64,000 bases of DNA, from assembly GCA_030295235.1 (NCBI GenBank), contig AP026136.1:1178001-1242000 (forward strand), written 5' to 3'. Below, in pieces: positions 22,601-32,048 of this stretch (position 1 is the first letter of the stretch; each line of letters begins with the position of its first letter). Source of the DNA: Fistulifera solaris. Its lineage: Eukaryota; Bacillariophyta; Bacillariophyceae; Naviculales; Stauroneidaceae. The notes under the pieces are model-generated. The model made no database searches, was not told the origin of the DNA, and saw only the letters and a program-made list of their open reading frames with translations. The translations under genes and the position numbers were made by a program.

Positions 22601-22812
22601 AAAGAGTACTGACGCCGTTTAGGTGAACCGTCATTATCACTGTTGTTATTCAACGTATCTTGTCGTTTTTTCTGATACAGACTGAAGGATATTCCTTGCT
22701 CGATGTACTCGTCGTGAGAATTTAATCGTCTTCGGGCTGGTTTCGACACTATAAAATGGTCGTTCGAAGGTTCTTTCTTTGCGGAAAGCGACCAATCGCT
22801 GCTGTTGCTCAT
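19639..22812 (-). CDS. CABLES-like cyclin-box protein
   Basis: 1057 residues in one exon, starting from the ATG at 22812 (an upstream TTG extends the frame). Most of the protein is low-complexity Ser/Asn/Arg/Asp. A cyclin-box-like helical region lies near residues 600-740: VALACVYFERLCLDCRVDK, NRRLSFAACLLLAAKLNEP, then LDAEWGVFAALRFSLHATP. This order resembles CABLES1/2, the CDK5- and ABL-binding proteins, where an analogous cyclin fold follows a disordered N-terminus. A charged coiled-coil segment follows (EEKRNRERERRLGVKRKRKE). I infer a CDK-associated regulator; partner and stage are unknown. The intact frame over more than 3 kb contrasts with several neighbours. Confidence 0.65.
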   Translation of the reverse strand: MSNSSDWSLSAKKEPSNDHFIVSKPARRRLNSHDEYIEQGISFSLYQKKRQDTLNNNSDNDGSPKRRQYSLGSYSRPVSPRHNSSKGSISSTSQGLLRNQNSALSTSTANNNSMASKESNKRVYRGSDNRFVTRDIAALDFLLGIPLAAEPQLVMNGWALQQRKVQEEQQQNYGNDTKTIAHAAHGTWWEKYIRETESNEASAALKQSNNNGHNIIDDQDDDDELERPDHAEFTQQEHGKAAKSTNKAMAGTVMQPAYTPGRRLDGDIAVRVNIPVTNNLLIQTKQKAVARQATIREWERATAHGLCHAPMLDGRLFFSADSSYPVSVFSVIRYEPRREHAAFMRKKLESLGGGGSQFVMPTRDWRGISYRALLPMRRSRHTMLNQQYHDKAFNRFLSQHSARDWKENGSHSGYDTNNDDEKSLGDDDSISDDDDSVEPYVPGVLDDPEMVLGRHRNVMIGDHVIGPMVTSTIQFVKPELLKAELNKQFREQFDGWEPPKAARKFIGAYVNVQEGKYLLKDPAEAETSVVVDMTTDSNHTSEDISSDAKPNRRRQSSVTSAESVGESTTGLKEIPTLRIPPSLTLSKIRSVKEQALKAAVMSNLEIGTVALACVYFERLCLDCRVDKSNRRLSFAACLLLAAKLNEPNVGLVITTASDENDKNEKTDFSSKLVSLVKPNKRSNNMFASLLEFFTQEWSLSIKNLLDAEWGVFAALRFSLHATPLQVAFHFRRLLKSLALSPREYLGEVMWEQWQEALEIEEKRNRERERRLGVKRKRKEERLRDLQMELENEVMRMQKNVEGEVLRRSQGTASDNKSFRKDDEPRNNNLQGPTDRFKSFSKRTLSSGQLDSDGTYSSRPSNRSGDAIKHTIGKNFVKLLNPPDNRDDRGTIASPAGLSSTATGTPRNRERPSRGTKPPLRTASSGGQPFSHLRSSSDVKDHTGRVDSEDERRRGRKPPERTSSGRNFFNRLGVRRIVSVDRMAEKFGGIDLEQGNLPPAQGNANTTLRQSPSMPILHQSDVPDFVAISIPDITDVSIVNRLDDNGSKGGFDDDEFLV

Positions 22813-23245
22813 ACTGATGCTTCCTCTCTTTTTTGACAATCTAGAATGAAATTTATATTAGTAACTTTGTTTATGGTTGCGCTTTTAATGTGAAATAGAC
22901 GAATTATGCTGCATGATGGATTTCCTTTTCATTGTTTCGATTGTTGTTTTATTGTTGCGAGTTGCGAATAACATTGTTGATCTTTATCAATCTAATGTCG
23001 CATCGAGTACCGCACCAACATTTTATCGTCCTTCCGTTTGCTCGCGCCGCCAACCCGCCGATGACACGCAGGTAAATTCTTAGCAACAAAACAAACTAGA
23101 AGTACACCAGTACTTTGTATTCATTCATTCTCTGCTTTCTTGTTACAAGTACTATCGTTGTAACGATTGAAATTTAAATCCTTTCAAACTCCCTCTACCT
23201 CAAGTGTCTAAGTCTCTGCTTCATCATTTCTGCACATTTTCCGTC

Positions 23246-23673
23246 ATGGCAAAACATCATCCTGATTTGGTCATGTGTCGAAAGCAACCGGGTGTTGCCA
23301 TAGGTCGCTTGTGTGAAAAGTGTAGGTCCTCGTAACACGAAATCTTGCTTCGTCTTGCCTTGTTTTTTCTCACTCACGCGTTGCCGCGCATGGATCTTTA
23401 TTTATGATTCAAACAGGCGATGGTCTATGTTGCATTTGTAATTCATTCGTCAATCCTCATACACTGGTACATGTCTGTGAGGAATGCAATTACGGAAGTT
23501 TGCAAGGACGGTGTGTTATCTGTGGAAACCCGGGAGTATGCGACGCGTATTATTGTCGAGAATGTGTGCAGCAAGAAAAGGATCGGGATGGTTGTCCTAA
23601 AATTGTTAATCTTGGTTCGACCAAGACGGATTTGTTTTATGAGCGAAAGAAATACGGATTCAAGAAGCGGTGA
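23246..23673 (+). CDS. PHF5A: PHF5A / Rds3-type SF3b splicing factor
   Basis: Two exons, 23246-23321 and 23417-23673, giving exactly 110 residues, the family length. The conserved start [20 protein letters not shown], the Cys pairs (CEKC, CCIC, CEEC, CVIC, C-x2-C) forming the zinc knot, and the end [14 protein letters not shown] are all present. The donor was set after AAGT because only that choice yields LCEKCDGLCCIC as in other PHF5A proteins. It is a core subunit of the U2 snRNP SF3b complex that helps recognise the branch-point adenosine. Identification is essentially certain. Confidence 0.95.
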
Positions 23674-25057
23674 CGAATTACAGAACAGAGCGGCGTTCGT
23701 TCTTTGAAAAATTGGGTTTTATGCCTTGACATTAGAGGTTGGAAAACGACTGTAGCGATTGTTTCTTGAAAGATCAAGGAGTTTTTAGTCGATTGATCAT
23801 TCAAGACGAAAGAGTGAGGATATGCAAATTCCAAACAAATACTTCCTTAAGTTTAGTTACCGCCATCGCTTGACATCTTTGTTTCTGCCATCTTGCTTCT
23901 GCATGTGCTGTGGTTCCTTTTGCGCGCAAAACGTGGATTGTAGGCGGAAAAGTGAGAGCAGGTTTAAAAATGCGGACCGATTCCTGCGGGCAACAGCCGG
24001 CTAGTTGGTACTTCTTAGCAGTTCCCTGCTACACGTACATAGCTCGTTGACTTACTTCGGCTAACTATCCAGTCCAAGTCCGTGGTTTATTTTGTACTCT
24101 GAAGATCATCACGAGTGGTCCGGTCTCATAGAGATGAATGCCTTCGGCTTGCTAAATACCATCATTATTATTGAGGCTCGAGTCAAAAAAATCTGAGTTT
24201 TTAGCTCCAATTCTAGTAACCTGCAACCCGATACATGCTATGATTCTTTGGGTCAATATCTTGTTGTCCTTGCAGTATTTCTTCTATCGCCTACTTATCG
24301 CATCGTTTATCGCTTACGTGAATCCGTGTATGGTATTTTAGCGTTTATTTCTCAACGATCAAACACTAATAACCATGATGAATGTTTCAAAAATGGGCTT
24401 GTATCGAACAACGTTGCAGAACCTCGACACCGTGAAAGGGACTCGGCAGGCATAATGCAGCTTGTACTTGTATTAAGTGGAAGCCGTCACTAAACTAACT
24501 TAACCTCCTTGTGATTTTTGCTTTACGATTCATTGAAGAGTGCGATGATCGCAAACAAAAAATGATGTCGAAACAGGTCGATGTCTCGAATTTCAGAATG
24601 AGGAGAGCGCCTCTTGTGCTTCTGCAATTCCCCCTAACGTTTGCTTGGCTATCTAATTTACCTTATCGAACAAAAAATCAGTGCTTTAGCACAGCCAAAG
24701 ATAAAAGAGTATACCCAATACCTATAGATAGATGCTTGATAGTCTTACTTGCTCTCTGTTGCTTTTTTTCCGCTTTGCACCGCTTTTATTAGCACCGTGT
24801 CGACCTCAGGAAGGAATATACGCCTTAGTGTAATATGAGTGCCGGTCAAGGTTAACTCAAATTTTGCGGGACGAGTGCCAGACGACAGAATAAACTTGCG
24901 GCTGTCGTGAACCCGCCCCGCTTTTCGCACCGTTACCAGGTATCTATCATGCATCCAAAGTCCAAAGTAGCACAGCATGAATGTCATCCTTGCTATTCCA
25001 AGACGCTTTATACCATAAGAAAGAGCCATTCTATTATCAATAATAAGCGCACAAAAA
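23674..25057. other. Intergenic, no convincing gene
   Basis: About 1.4 kb with only short frames lacking any recognisable motif. A 111-codon minus frame at 24745-25080 overlaps the eIF2 gamma first exon and shows no family signal. Probably 3' end of PHF5A plus the eIF2 gamma promoter. Confidence 0.45.
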
Positions 25058-26547
25058 TGACAATCGCTACGCACGATCAATCACACCTTGCAGTGCAGGA
25101 CGCATCGACTGTAGATCCTAGTAAATTGACGGCCTTGTCTCCGGAAGTTGTACGTTGCTCCTCCACTTCTTGACATGAATTGATTTGTTTTTCTCCTATT
25201 GATTTGTACTAACAACAATGCTACTCTTCGATTCATGTTTAGATTTCGCGACAGGCTACGATCAATGTAGGAACTATCGGGCACGTCGCTCACGGAAAAT
25301 CAACTGTCGTCAAAGCGCTCAGCGGAGTTCAAACGGTACGCTTCAAAACAGAATTAGAGAGAAACATTACCATCAAATTAGGTTACGCCAACGCGAAAGT
25401 CTATCAAGGGAAAGCACTCGATGATGTCGATGCAACAGGACCGGTCTATACATCTCGTGGCTCCAGTCATCCCGATGTTTTCACGGAACAGGGTCGCGAG
25501 TATCACCTCCGTCGCCATTTCTCCTTTGTGGACTGCCCCGGTCACGATATTCTCATGGCTACCATGTTGAACGGTGCAGCCGTCATGGATGCCGCCTTGT
25601 TACTCATTGCGGGGAATGAAACCTGTCCTCAACCGCAAACTTCGGAGCACTTGGCTGCCGTGGAAATTATGCGCCTGCAGCATATCCTCATTCTGCAAAA
25701 CAAGGTCGATCTCGTCAAACCCGATGCGGCACAAGCTCAACAGGAGCAAATTAAAAAGTTTGTAGCAGGCACTGTCGCCGATCAAGCTCCCATCCTTCCC
25801 ATCTCGGCCGTCTTGAAATACAATATGGACATTCTTTGCGAATATCTCGTACGAAAGATCCCTTTGCCACTTCGCGACTTTACCAGTCAGCCTCGTCTCA
25901 TTGTGATTCGATCCTTTGATGTCAATCGTCCTGGTCAAGATGTGAGTGAATTGCAAGGTGGTGTCGCCGGGGGATCGATTCTGCAGGGTGTCCTCCGTGT
26001 CGGTGATGTCATTGAAGTCTTGCCCGGCATTGTGCAAAAGAATGCCGAAACGGGTGCCATGGTGTGCACGCCCATTTACAGTCAGATTGTGACGCTTTAT
26101 GCAGAAAAGAATGATCTACAGTTTGCGGTTCCTGGTGGATTGATTGGTGTGGGAACGAAAATTGATCCGACCTTGACGCGCGCGGACCGATTGGTGGGTC
26201 AAGTTTTGGGCAAAAAAGGCGAGTTGCCCGCGGTTTACTCTGAAATTGAAATATCGTACTATTTACTGAGACGGCTGCTCGGTGTCAAGACCAGTGACGG
26301 TGGAAAGCAAGCCAAGGTACAAAAGTTAGCCAAGGGTGAAATCCTTATGGTTAACATTGGCTCGACGGCTACTGGTGGCCGCGTCAACGCCGTCAAGGGC
26401 GATTTGGCCAAGATTTCCTTGACGCAGCCGGTTTGCACGACCGAAGGTGAGAAGATTGCCCTTTCACGTCGTGTCGACAAACACTTTCGGTTGATTGGCT
26501 GGGGTCAAATTCGTAAGGGTGTGCAAGTGGAAGTCAATGCCAGCTAA
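25058..26547 (+). CDS. EIF2S3: Translation initiation factor eIF2 subunit gamma
   Basis: Two exons, 25058-25149 and 25243-26547 (phase-0 intron), about 465 residues. GTPase motifs: GHVAHGKST (G1), [14 protein letters not shown] (switch I), DCPGHD (G3), NKVD (G4), SAVLKYN (G5). Domains II and III contain [23 protein letters not shown] and the C-terminal [11 protein letters not shown]. The trimeric eIF2 carries initiator Met-tRNA to the 40S subunit, with this subunit binding GTP and tRNA. Oddly, the Cys-rich zinc knuckle normally between switch I and DCPGHD is replaced by a Cys-free stretch ([18 protein letters not shown]). The frame is otherwise intact and conserved. Confidence 0.95.
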
Positions 26548-26878
26548 AGTGTGATTTAACAACTAGTTATTCGAATAACTCAAATCATAAGGATTTGTAA
26601 AGGTCTCTTCGCGTTGACGTTAGAAGCGTTGCATCTTTCGTTTTTGTTACGTATTATTGCAATCAACTATTTGATGACGATCATCGCCTTACCAGAAATT
26701 CTGGATTGGATGCGCTTTGTGTGACAAAAAATCTGTCTGTGTACGTTCAGAAACTCTTGATACGTTGGCGTGACAACAACTGCATTTCAGTCACGATCAT
26801 GAGCGTTATATTATTTCCATCATCGATCGTATTATAATATAGCTTTCCTTTCTTACTAGTAACACTAAAACATTTAAC

Positions 26879-27843
26879 ATGGCTGCAACCATCCCCAAGA
26901 TTCGCTTTCTTACGGCTTGGTTTTGTCCTTACGCACATCGTGCGACGTTGGCTTTGGAGCATCATCGGGGGCGTGTAGAGTAGTGAGTGAACTTCCATCG
27001 TTGCAAACGTCTTTCGATGATGATCCGTTATGGTTCTCAAAAGTAATAATTGTTTCATTGCTCAATTTCTTCCATTCACAGTGAATCGGTCGAAGCTCTA
27101 GGATGGCAGAAAAACAACGACGATGAATGGTATTATCACTGGAAATCGGATGAACTGAAACAAATGAATCCATCGGCGCTCGTCCCTACGTTTGTTTTGG
27201 AGGGATACCGTTCTGTCTATGAATCATTGGTGTGCATGGATTATGTGGATGCCATTAGTCAAGCCACGGGAACGTCTCGTTTGGTGCCAGAAGATCCCTA
27301 TTGGGCTGCCCAGTGTCGGATTTGGTCCGATAAAGTCAACCGGGAATGTTGTTCTCCATATTAGTAAGTTTGTTCTTGCCGAGGCGAGCGCTTGCTGCAA
27401 TTCGTTCAACTAACGCTAGAAACAGCGGCGTTCTAGTTCGACAGGACGATACGGAGAGACGTGAACATTTTGAAAATCTGCTAAGTGGCTTGCGACGGTT
27501 CTCTAAGCAATTGGCACAAACGGACGGTCCAGTATTTCTTCCTGGAGGGCAACTCTCTGTTGTCGATTTGACTCTCGTTCCATGGGCCTTTCGCTTCTAC
27601 GTACTGGAACACTACCGTGGTCCCAAATTTGCCATTCCTTCGGAACCCGAACTAGAGCACTATCGCCAGTGGTATGATCACGTCATGAATTTGGACAGCG
27701 TAAAACGCACTTTGCCCGACAAAGACCGTTATCTTGAACATATTTGCAAGTATGCCGACGGAAGTGCACGTAGCAAGGTTGCCAATGCGGTGCGTCGGGG
27801 AGTAGCCGCTCATGACCTTGATGACGAGAAAGATGAATTTTAA
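26879..27843 (+). CDS. Glutathione S-transferase, omega-like
   Basis: Three exons: 26879-26982, 27082-27363 and 27426-27843 (GT-AG introns of 99 and 62 nt), about 267 residues. The thioredoxin-like N-terminal half begins FLTAWFCPYAHRATLAL: the Cys in CPYA matches the active-site Cys of omega-class GSTs rather than the Tyr/Ser of other classes. Then come the glutathione-binding LVPTFV with cis-Pro and the E-S in SVYESLV. The all-helical C-terminal domain contains LSVVDLTLVPWAFR, the GST N-capping/hydrophobic staple region. Expected activities are glutathione-dependent thiol transfer or dehydroascorbate reduction in the cytosol. No targeting signal. Frame intact after splicing. Confidence 0.88.
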
Positions 27844-28347
27844 GTGATACCAGGTACTATTTAATATTGATGAATGATGAAACAAAGCACGCTTTTATAA
27901 TTTAGCAGCACAATTTCTTATTAATATCGAGGTTTCGAAGGTCAAAGCATAGCTTGGGGACTGGATTTAACTGGAAGTACCACTTTATTGAAATTGCAAT
28001 TCGGTCAATCCATGACGGGACTGACTATCCTTTGAGAGTCGTCAGAAAGGGAACGTGCACTAAGCTTTATAAATCCTCTATAAGAAAAGCACGACAATGT
28101 CATAAATGCTAAATACGTACCGTGTTCATTGCAGTCCTACTTGATATTCTACAGTGAACATGTTCCACGTGACATTTTTTCTCTCGTTCTTCTCGAGTTT
28201 GTTAGTGAAGCGGCTTGGAGTTTCGAACAGCAGCGACGAAGACGGCGCGAACAAGGCATGACTCGAAAGGGCACAGTTGAGTTTCAACACACAAACATCA
28301 AGAAGTAATCTTCATTTAGAGGCTTTACAATCGTACAGTGTAAAAGA

Positions 28348-29604
28348 ATGAGAAATCAAAGACGACGATACAATCCTGTTGCTTCGCGAGAAGAAGGTGC
28401 GAATGAAGAGACTGATGATTCGGAAGTGATTGCAGACGAGACGGAAGAAAGCAGTCGTACAAATGGCTCACTTGCGGAAGAGGATGCTTCCATAGCATCC
28501 ATTCCACCACCCCAAGATGATTTCGAGGTGACTATTCTTGATTTCGCGCAAACGAAGTTTTCCGTTCCGGCGTCACCGCAATGGACGATCGCGCAATTGA
28601 TGCAAGCCGGAGCAGTGGTGCACAAAGTCAGCCCGTCTCGTCAACGTTTGATTTTTCGAGGAAAGTTGTTAGCGGACGGAGATAAGACGTTGCAGGATTA
28701 TGGAATTACTGAAACAGGAATGATCGTGCACCTCTTCCCGAAACCGCGTGTTGTGATTACGAATCAGAACAATAATGAAGCAAACGAACCGGCTGTTGCT
28801 TGCGAAGAAACAAACAATGAGGAAAGTGGAGCTCATATACCCACAATTGTCATGGATGCTTCCGAAGCGGAACGTCGCGCCGAAATTCTTGTGCTAGGTT
28901 CACCCGACTTTATTGAGGCTCAGAATAACGTCAAGCTATTCTCTTTCATGTTGTTACTTATCAGTTCCATCGAGCTACTTAATCTCATGGGGGTCGCAAT
29001 GGGCGTGCCGCAAACCGAGCAGCTTCCCGACGGCGGTGAACCAGGCAACTATCTAGACGACTTGTTCCCTCAAGAACCAGTCAATGTTACTGTGACAAAT
29101 CAGTCGATGGAAGAAGAAGCAGCGGCCAATTTGTACAACCATTGGGGGTGGCCGCAAACGGTCGACACGTTCGTCTCCTGTTTGGGGATATACGTCGCAC
29201 TGATTGGCTTGAGAGCATCCACCGAAAATACAGTTCGTTTAGCGCGGCAGTACATGTTGGGTCTCTTTGCTGCTGGTGGTGCGTGGCTTTTGTTTAACTT
29301 CGTTTTTATGGCAACTGTGGAGGAAAAAGTCGAAGAACAGCGAGAGCAAGAACACGCCAAAGACAAAGACTTTACTCCCATGTCTAATAGTGATGTATAC
29401 AGTCAATCACTACAAGTCATGGTGCTCCCGGGTATTGTATGGTTCATGTGCTGGATAAGGGCTTGGCACTTTCACCATCTGTTGCGAGAAGCCGACGACG
29501 AAGCGAATGAGCGGCTGAGGTCGCAGGCACGCGATTTTGACGAAACGAATGTAAATCACGATGAAGAATTAGCACTGAGTAATGGCCAGGCAGTTTTAAC
29601 TTGA
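28348..29604 (+). CDS. Ubiquitin-like domain protein with multiple transmembrane helices
   Basis: 418 residues, one exon. After an acidic Ser/Glu-rich N-terminus, residues about 58-134 form a ubiquitin-like fold (FEVTILDFAQTKFSV; RLIFRGKLLADGDKTLQDYG; GMIVHLFPKP) without a C-terminal GG, so it is a fixed domain rather than a conjugated modifier. Four hydrophobic segments follow (VKLFSFMLLLISSIELL; FVSCLGIYVALIGL; MLGLFAAGGAWLLFNFVF; MVLPGIVWFMCWI). Such proteins resemble ER-membrane UBL proteins linked to protein degradation (TMUB/Dsc3-like), but I see no family-specific motif. Location in the ER or another endomembrane is inferred. Confidence 0.7.
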   Translation: MRNQRRRYNPVASREEGANEETDDSEVIADETEESSRTNGSLAEEDASIASIPPPQDDFEVTILDFAQTKFSVPASPQWTIAQLMQAGAVVHKVSPSRQRLIFRGKLLADGDKTLQDYGITETGMIVHLFPKPRVVITNQNNNEANEPAVACEETNNEESGAHIPTIVMDASEAERRAEILVLGSPDFIEAQNNVKLFSFMLLLISSIELLNLMGVAMGVPQTEQLPDGGEPGNYLDDLFPQEPVNVTVTNQSMEEEAAANLYNHWGWPQTVDTFVSCLGIYVALIGLRASTENTVRLARQYMLGLFAAGGAWLLFNFVFMATVEEKVEEQREQEHAKDKDFTPMSNSDVYSQSLQVMVLPGIVWFMCWIRAWHFHHLLREADDEANERLRSQARDFDETNVNHDEELALSNGQAVLT

Positions 29605-29720
29605 AAAGATAACTTCAATTAGTCAATTATATCTAATGAACATCTACGCATGTCTTATATTCTGGCATCCTGCAGCGAATGATATCTCCGTCGTTGTCTT
29701 TGAGCACACCATTTTCGCCA

Positions 29721-31007
29721 TCAAAAAGACGTGAAGAGAGACCTCCGCCATTTTTTTCTTTTCCTAGGACTTTTGTCCATGGTCAAGGTAAAGGATTGCG
29801 ACTCAAACTCTGGGTCCCACATTTCATAATTCACCCAATACAAATAGAAACGATAGGTTTTGTTAAAACGACGCCGATAGACACGTACTTTGCTATAGAC
29901 CCCACAATTTGTTGCTTCTTCTGCTTCCAAATCTTCTACGCTGACTTGTTCGGAAAAGGAAGCGGCGTACCATCCGATAAGTTCGGACTCGTCTTTACAG
30001 CGACGCAGCTCTTTCAGAAACAGTCTCAAAATCCTGTGCTCCATGGTTGGGTTGGTAAGATGGTTCTCTAGAGCCGGGTAAGATCGACGTGCGTCAGCAA
30101 TTTTTCGAAACAAGAAACAGCGATCTTCGAACGTCAGCTGCGACCAGAGGTATTCTCCCAAGGTAACGACCATGGTAGCACATATGGTAGGAGCAAAATA
30201 CTGCGTATCCGCATGGTATGGTGCGGAACAACCACTAGGAGAGGCAGAGAAAAAGAGTACAGCGCGGAACTTCTTACATGCTGGTCCTGCATGAACCACA
30301 CTTCCCGGTATCGAACAGAGTGTTCCGCATTGTAATATTCCCGGGTAATAGCGACGCAGATTGGGACAAAGAACATTTCCATACTCGTTTAACAGAAACT
30401 GGGCCCTCGACTGCATTAGTGTGCTTACCGCCAGTGGTGCATCTTTCCATAGATGCTCTTTCACATCATCCATGTTTCTTATTTGATGGACAGGCTCATA
30501 AACGGTTGTTCCGGGTGAGTCGGCCGTGATTATGAGGCAAAACTGGAAGTTTGGTTCAACCATGTCCAAATGTGGCAGCTGGGCCTTGACAGGGTCAAAA
30601 TTCACAATCAACGAAAAGTTGTCGAAAATGTAGTCTTTGGACGCTATACGAGGATCCTTCCGTGCTTGGGACACAGCAAAGTTCAGTATATGCGATCGTA
30701 TATTGTCAATTTGATGGTCTCTTCTCATATTTTCCTCAATCCAATCGAATGCTTTGGGACATTTTTCCGAGGCACTGAGATAAATTTCGAAGCGCCCGCC
30801 TTGAATCATTCGAACACCCTCGCCTTCAGACTCATCTAGGCACCACTTTTCCAGTTGAGTACGAGTTTGCGACTGATATAGGAAATCGGCGAGAGTCGGT
30901 AGATAATTTTCGAGCACAGGCGACGACGATGCGTTGTCGGGCGGAATGATGAGCAGAGGACCGCATTCTATCACGCCGGAGCTGTTTTTCGTTGACCTCG
31001 GTCGCAT
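29721..31007 (-). CDS. Putative 2OG-Fe(II)-oxygenase-like protein, uncharacterised
   Basis: 428 residues from the ATG at 31007; the open frame continues 17 codons upstream without another ATG. The central region has the layout of a double-stranded beta-helix oxygenase: LPHLDMVEPNFQFCLIIT provides an HxD pair near residues 146-148, and IPGSVVHAGPACKKFRAVLF a distal His (about 239) and an Arg eight to nine residues later that could bind 2-oxoglutarate. The C-terminus is rich in Arg/Lys and aromatic residues. I do not recognise the family; the assignment rests only on motif spacing. It is convergent with the UBL membrane gene. A splice-like junction just upstream of 31060 leaves the 5' end open. 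Confidence 0.5.
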   Translation of the reverse strand: MRPRSTKNSSGVIECGPLLIIPPDNASSSPVLENYLPTLADFLYQSQTRTQLEKWCLDESEGEGVRMIQGGRFEIYLSASEKCPKAFDWIEENMRRDHQIDNIRSHILNFAVSQARKDPRIASKDYIFDNFSLIVNFDPVKAQLPHLDMVEPNFQFCLIITADSPGTTVYEPVHQIRNMDDVKEHLWKDAPLAVSTLMQSRAQFLLNEYGNVLCPNLRRYYPGILQCGTLCSIPGSVVHAGPACKKFRAVLFFSASPSGCSAPYHADTQYFAPTICATMVVTLGEYLWSQLTFEDRCFLFRKIADARRSYPALENHLTNPTMEHRILRLFLKELRRCKDESELIGWYAASFSEQVSVEDLEAEEATNCGVYSKVRVYRRRFNKTYRFYLYWVNYEMWDPEFESQSFTLTMDKSPRKRKKWRRSLFTSF

Positions 31008-32048
31008 TTCGGAATCGAACAGTCCTGTGTGTGACTTGTTGCAGCAATAATTCGACAAGGTAAGGACTTACTTTAAAGGAAAGTTATCATTCTCTTGTCA
31101 ACTTTAAATCAGAACGATCATGGATCATGGGATGAACCTTTTTTAAAAAAAGGTGTGACAAAACCAGAACGACTTCAATTCCCTACCGGTACTGGTGGGT
31201 CGCTGTCGTAGCGCATAGTTAAAAGCGATATCCGGCGGATACGAGCAGGTTACCGACGTAGATATTAAAGGATATCCATAAAAAATGATCTAAACAAAGG
31301 TGGTTACGGTACCAATCTAAGAAATAGTAGCGTCTGGTGCGAAAAATTTGTTTAATCATTACTGATCTGCAGTCGTAATGCCTCGGATTCGAGAACCAGG
31401 ACTTTCACCTACAGTAAAAAACGCCATGCAACAATTCGGAAGGCTTTTCGGCTTTTCGAAGGTAGACTAGCTACACTGTATTAAACTTCTAATGTACCCT
31501 ACCTAACTAGGAAAAGGAACGAAAGTTAGTAAGTAGTCTGGTGGAAATTTTTGACTCATGACTGAATGCAGTCATGAAAAAGGTCGCTTACACTTCGGAC
31601 CTATATTGTTTTTCTGTCTGCTTATTCATGTACGGGTAGTTTTCATTCCCCAGTTCAAACTCAAACGGCACGGTACTTGTACCAGTACCGGTAACCGAAT
31701 CGCATTTATTTAACAACGTGCAGAAAGGAAAAGGCCCACATTGCAAGTGTGATAAAGAATGGACGCCAATCAGTTCGAAGAATCCCACTTCTGTGTTGCG
31801 TTGATTATGATCGCAAGAAAGGTGCTGATAATTTGCACGTCTCGACGACGACGAAAAAATGATGCCACTAAGTTTCCACATCGTTCTCGTCAACGCGCGT
31901 CACAGTTCATCGGATCTCAAATTTCATTCCATCTTATCAAACGGCAACGCCCTTTCAAATTATAGTTGCACTTTCCTACGAATATCAATCGTTGTGGCTA
32001 TAACATTTAAGGGATAGTTGTTGTCTATTCCTTGCTCGATCTTACAAA
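31008..32048. other. Intergenic with palindromic motif copy
   Basis: About 1 kb with no gene seen. It contains a copy of a dispersed palindrome (catgactgaatgcagtcatg, 31556-31575) and several accggtac-type short palindromes near 31180, 31305 and 31690. Confidence 0.45.

Noticed and set aside
24745-25080. 111-codon minus-strand frame near eIF2 gamma
   Set aside because: Antisense to the eIF2 gamma start exon, no recognisable motif.
31370-31410. Possible tRNA T-arm (ggattcgag)
   Set aside because: No matching acceptor or anticodon arms could be drawn on either strand.
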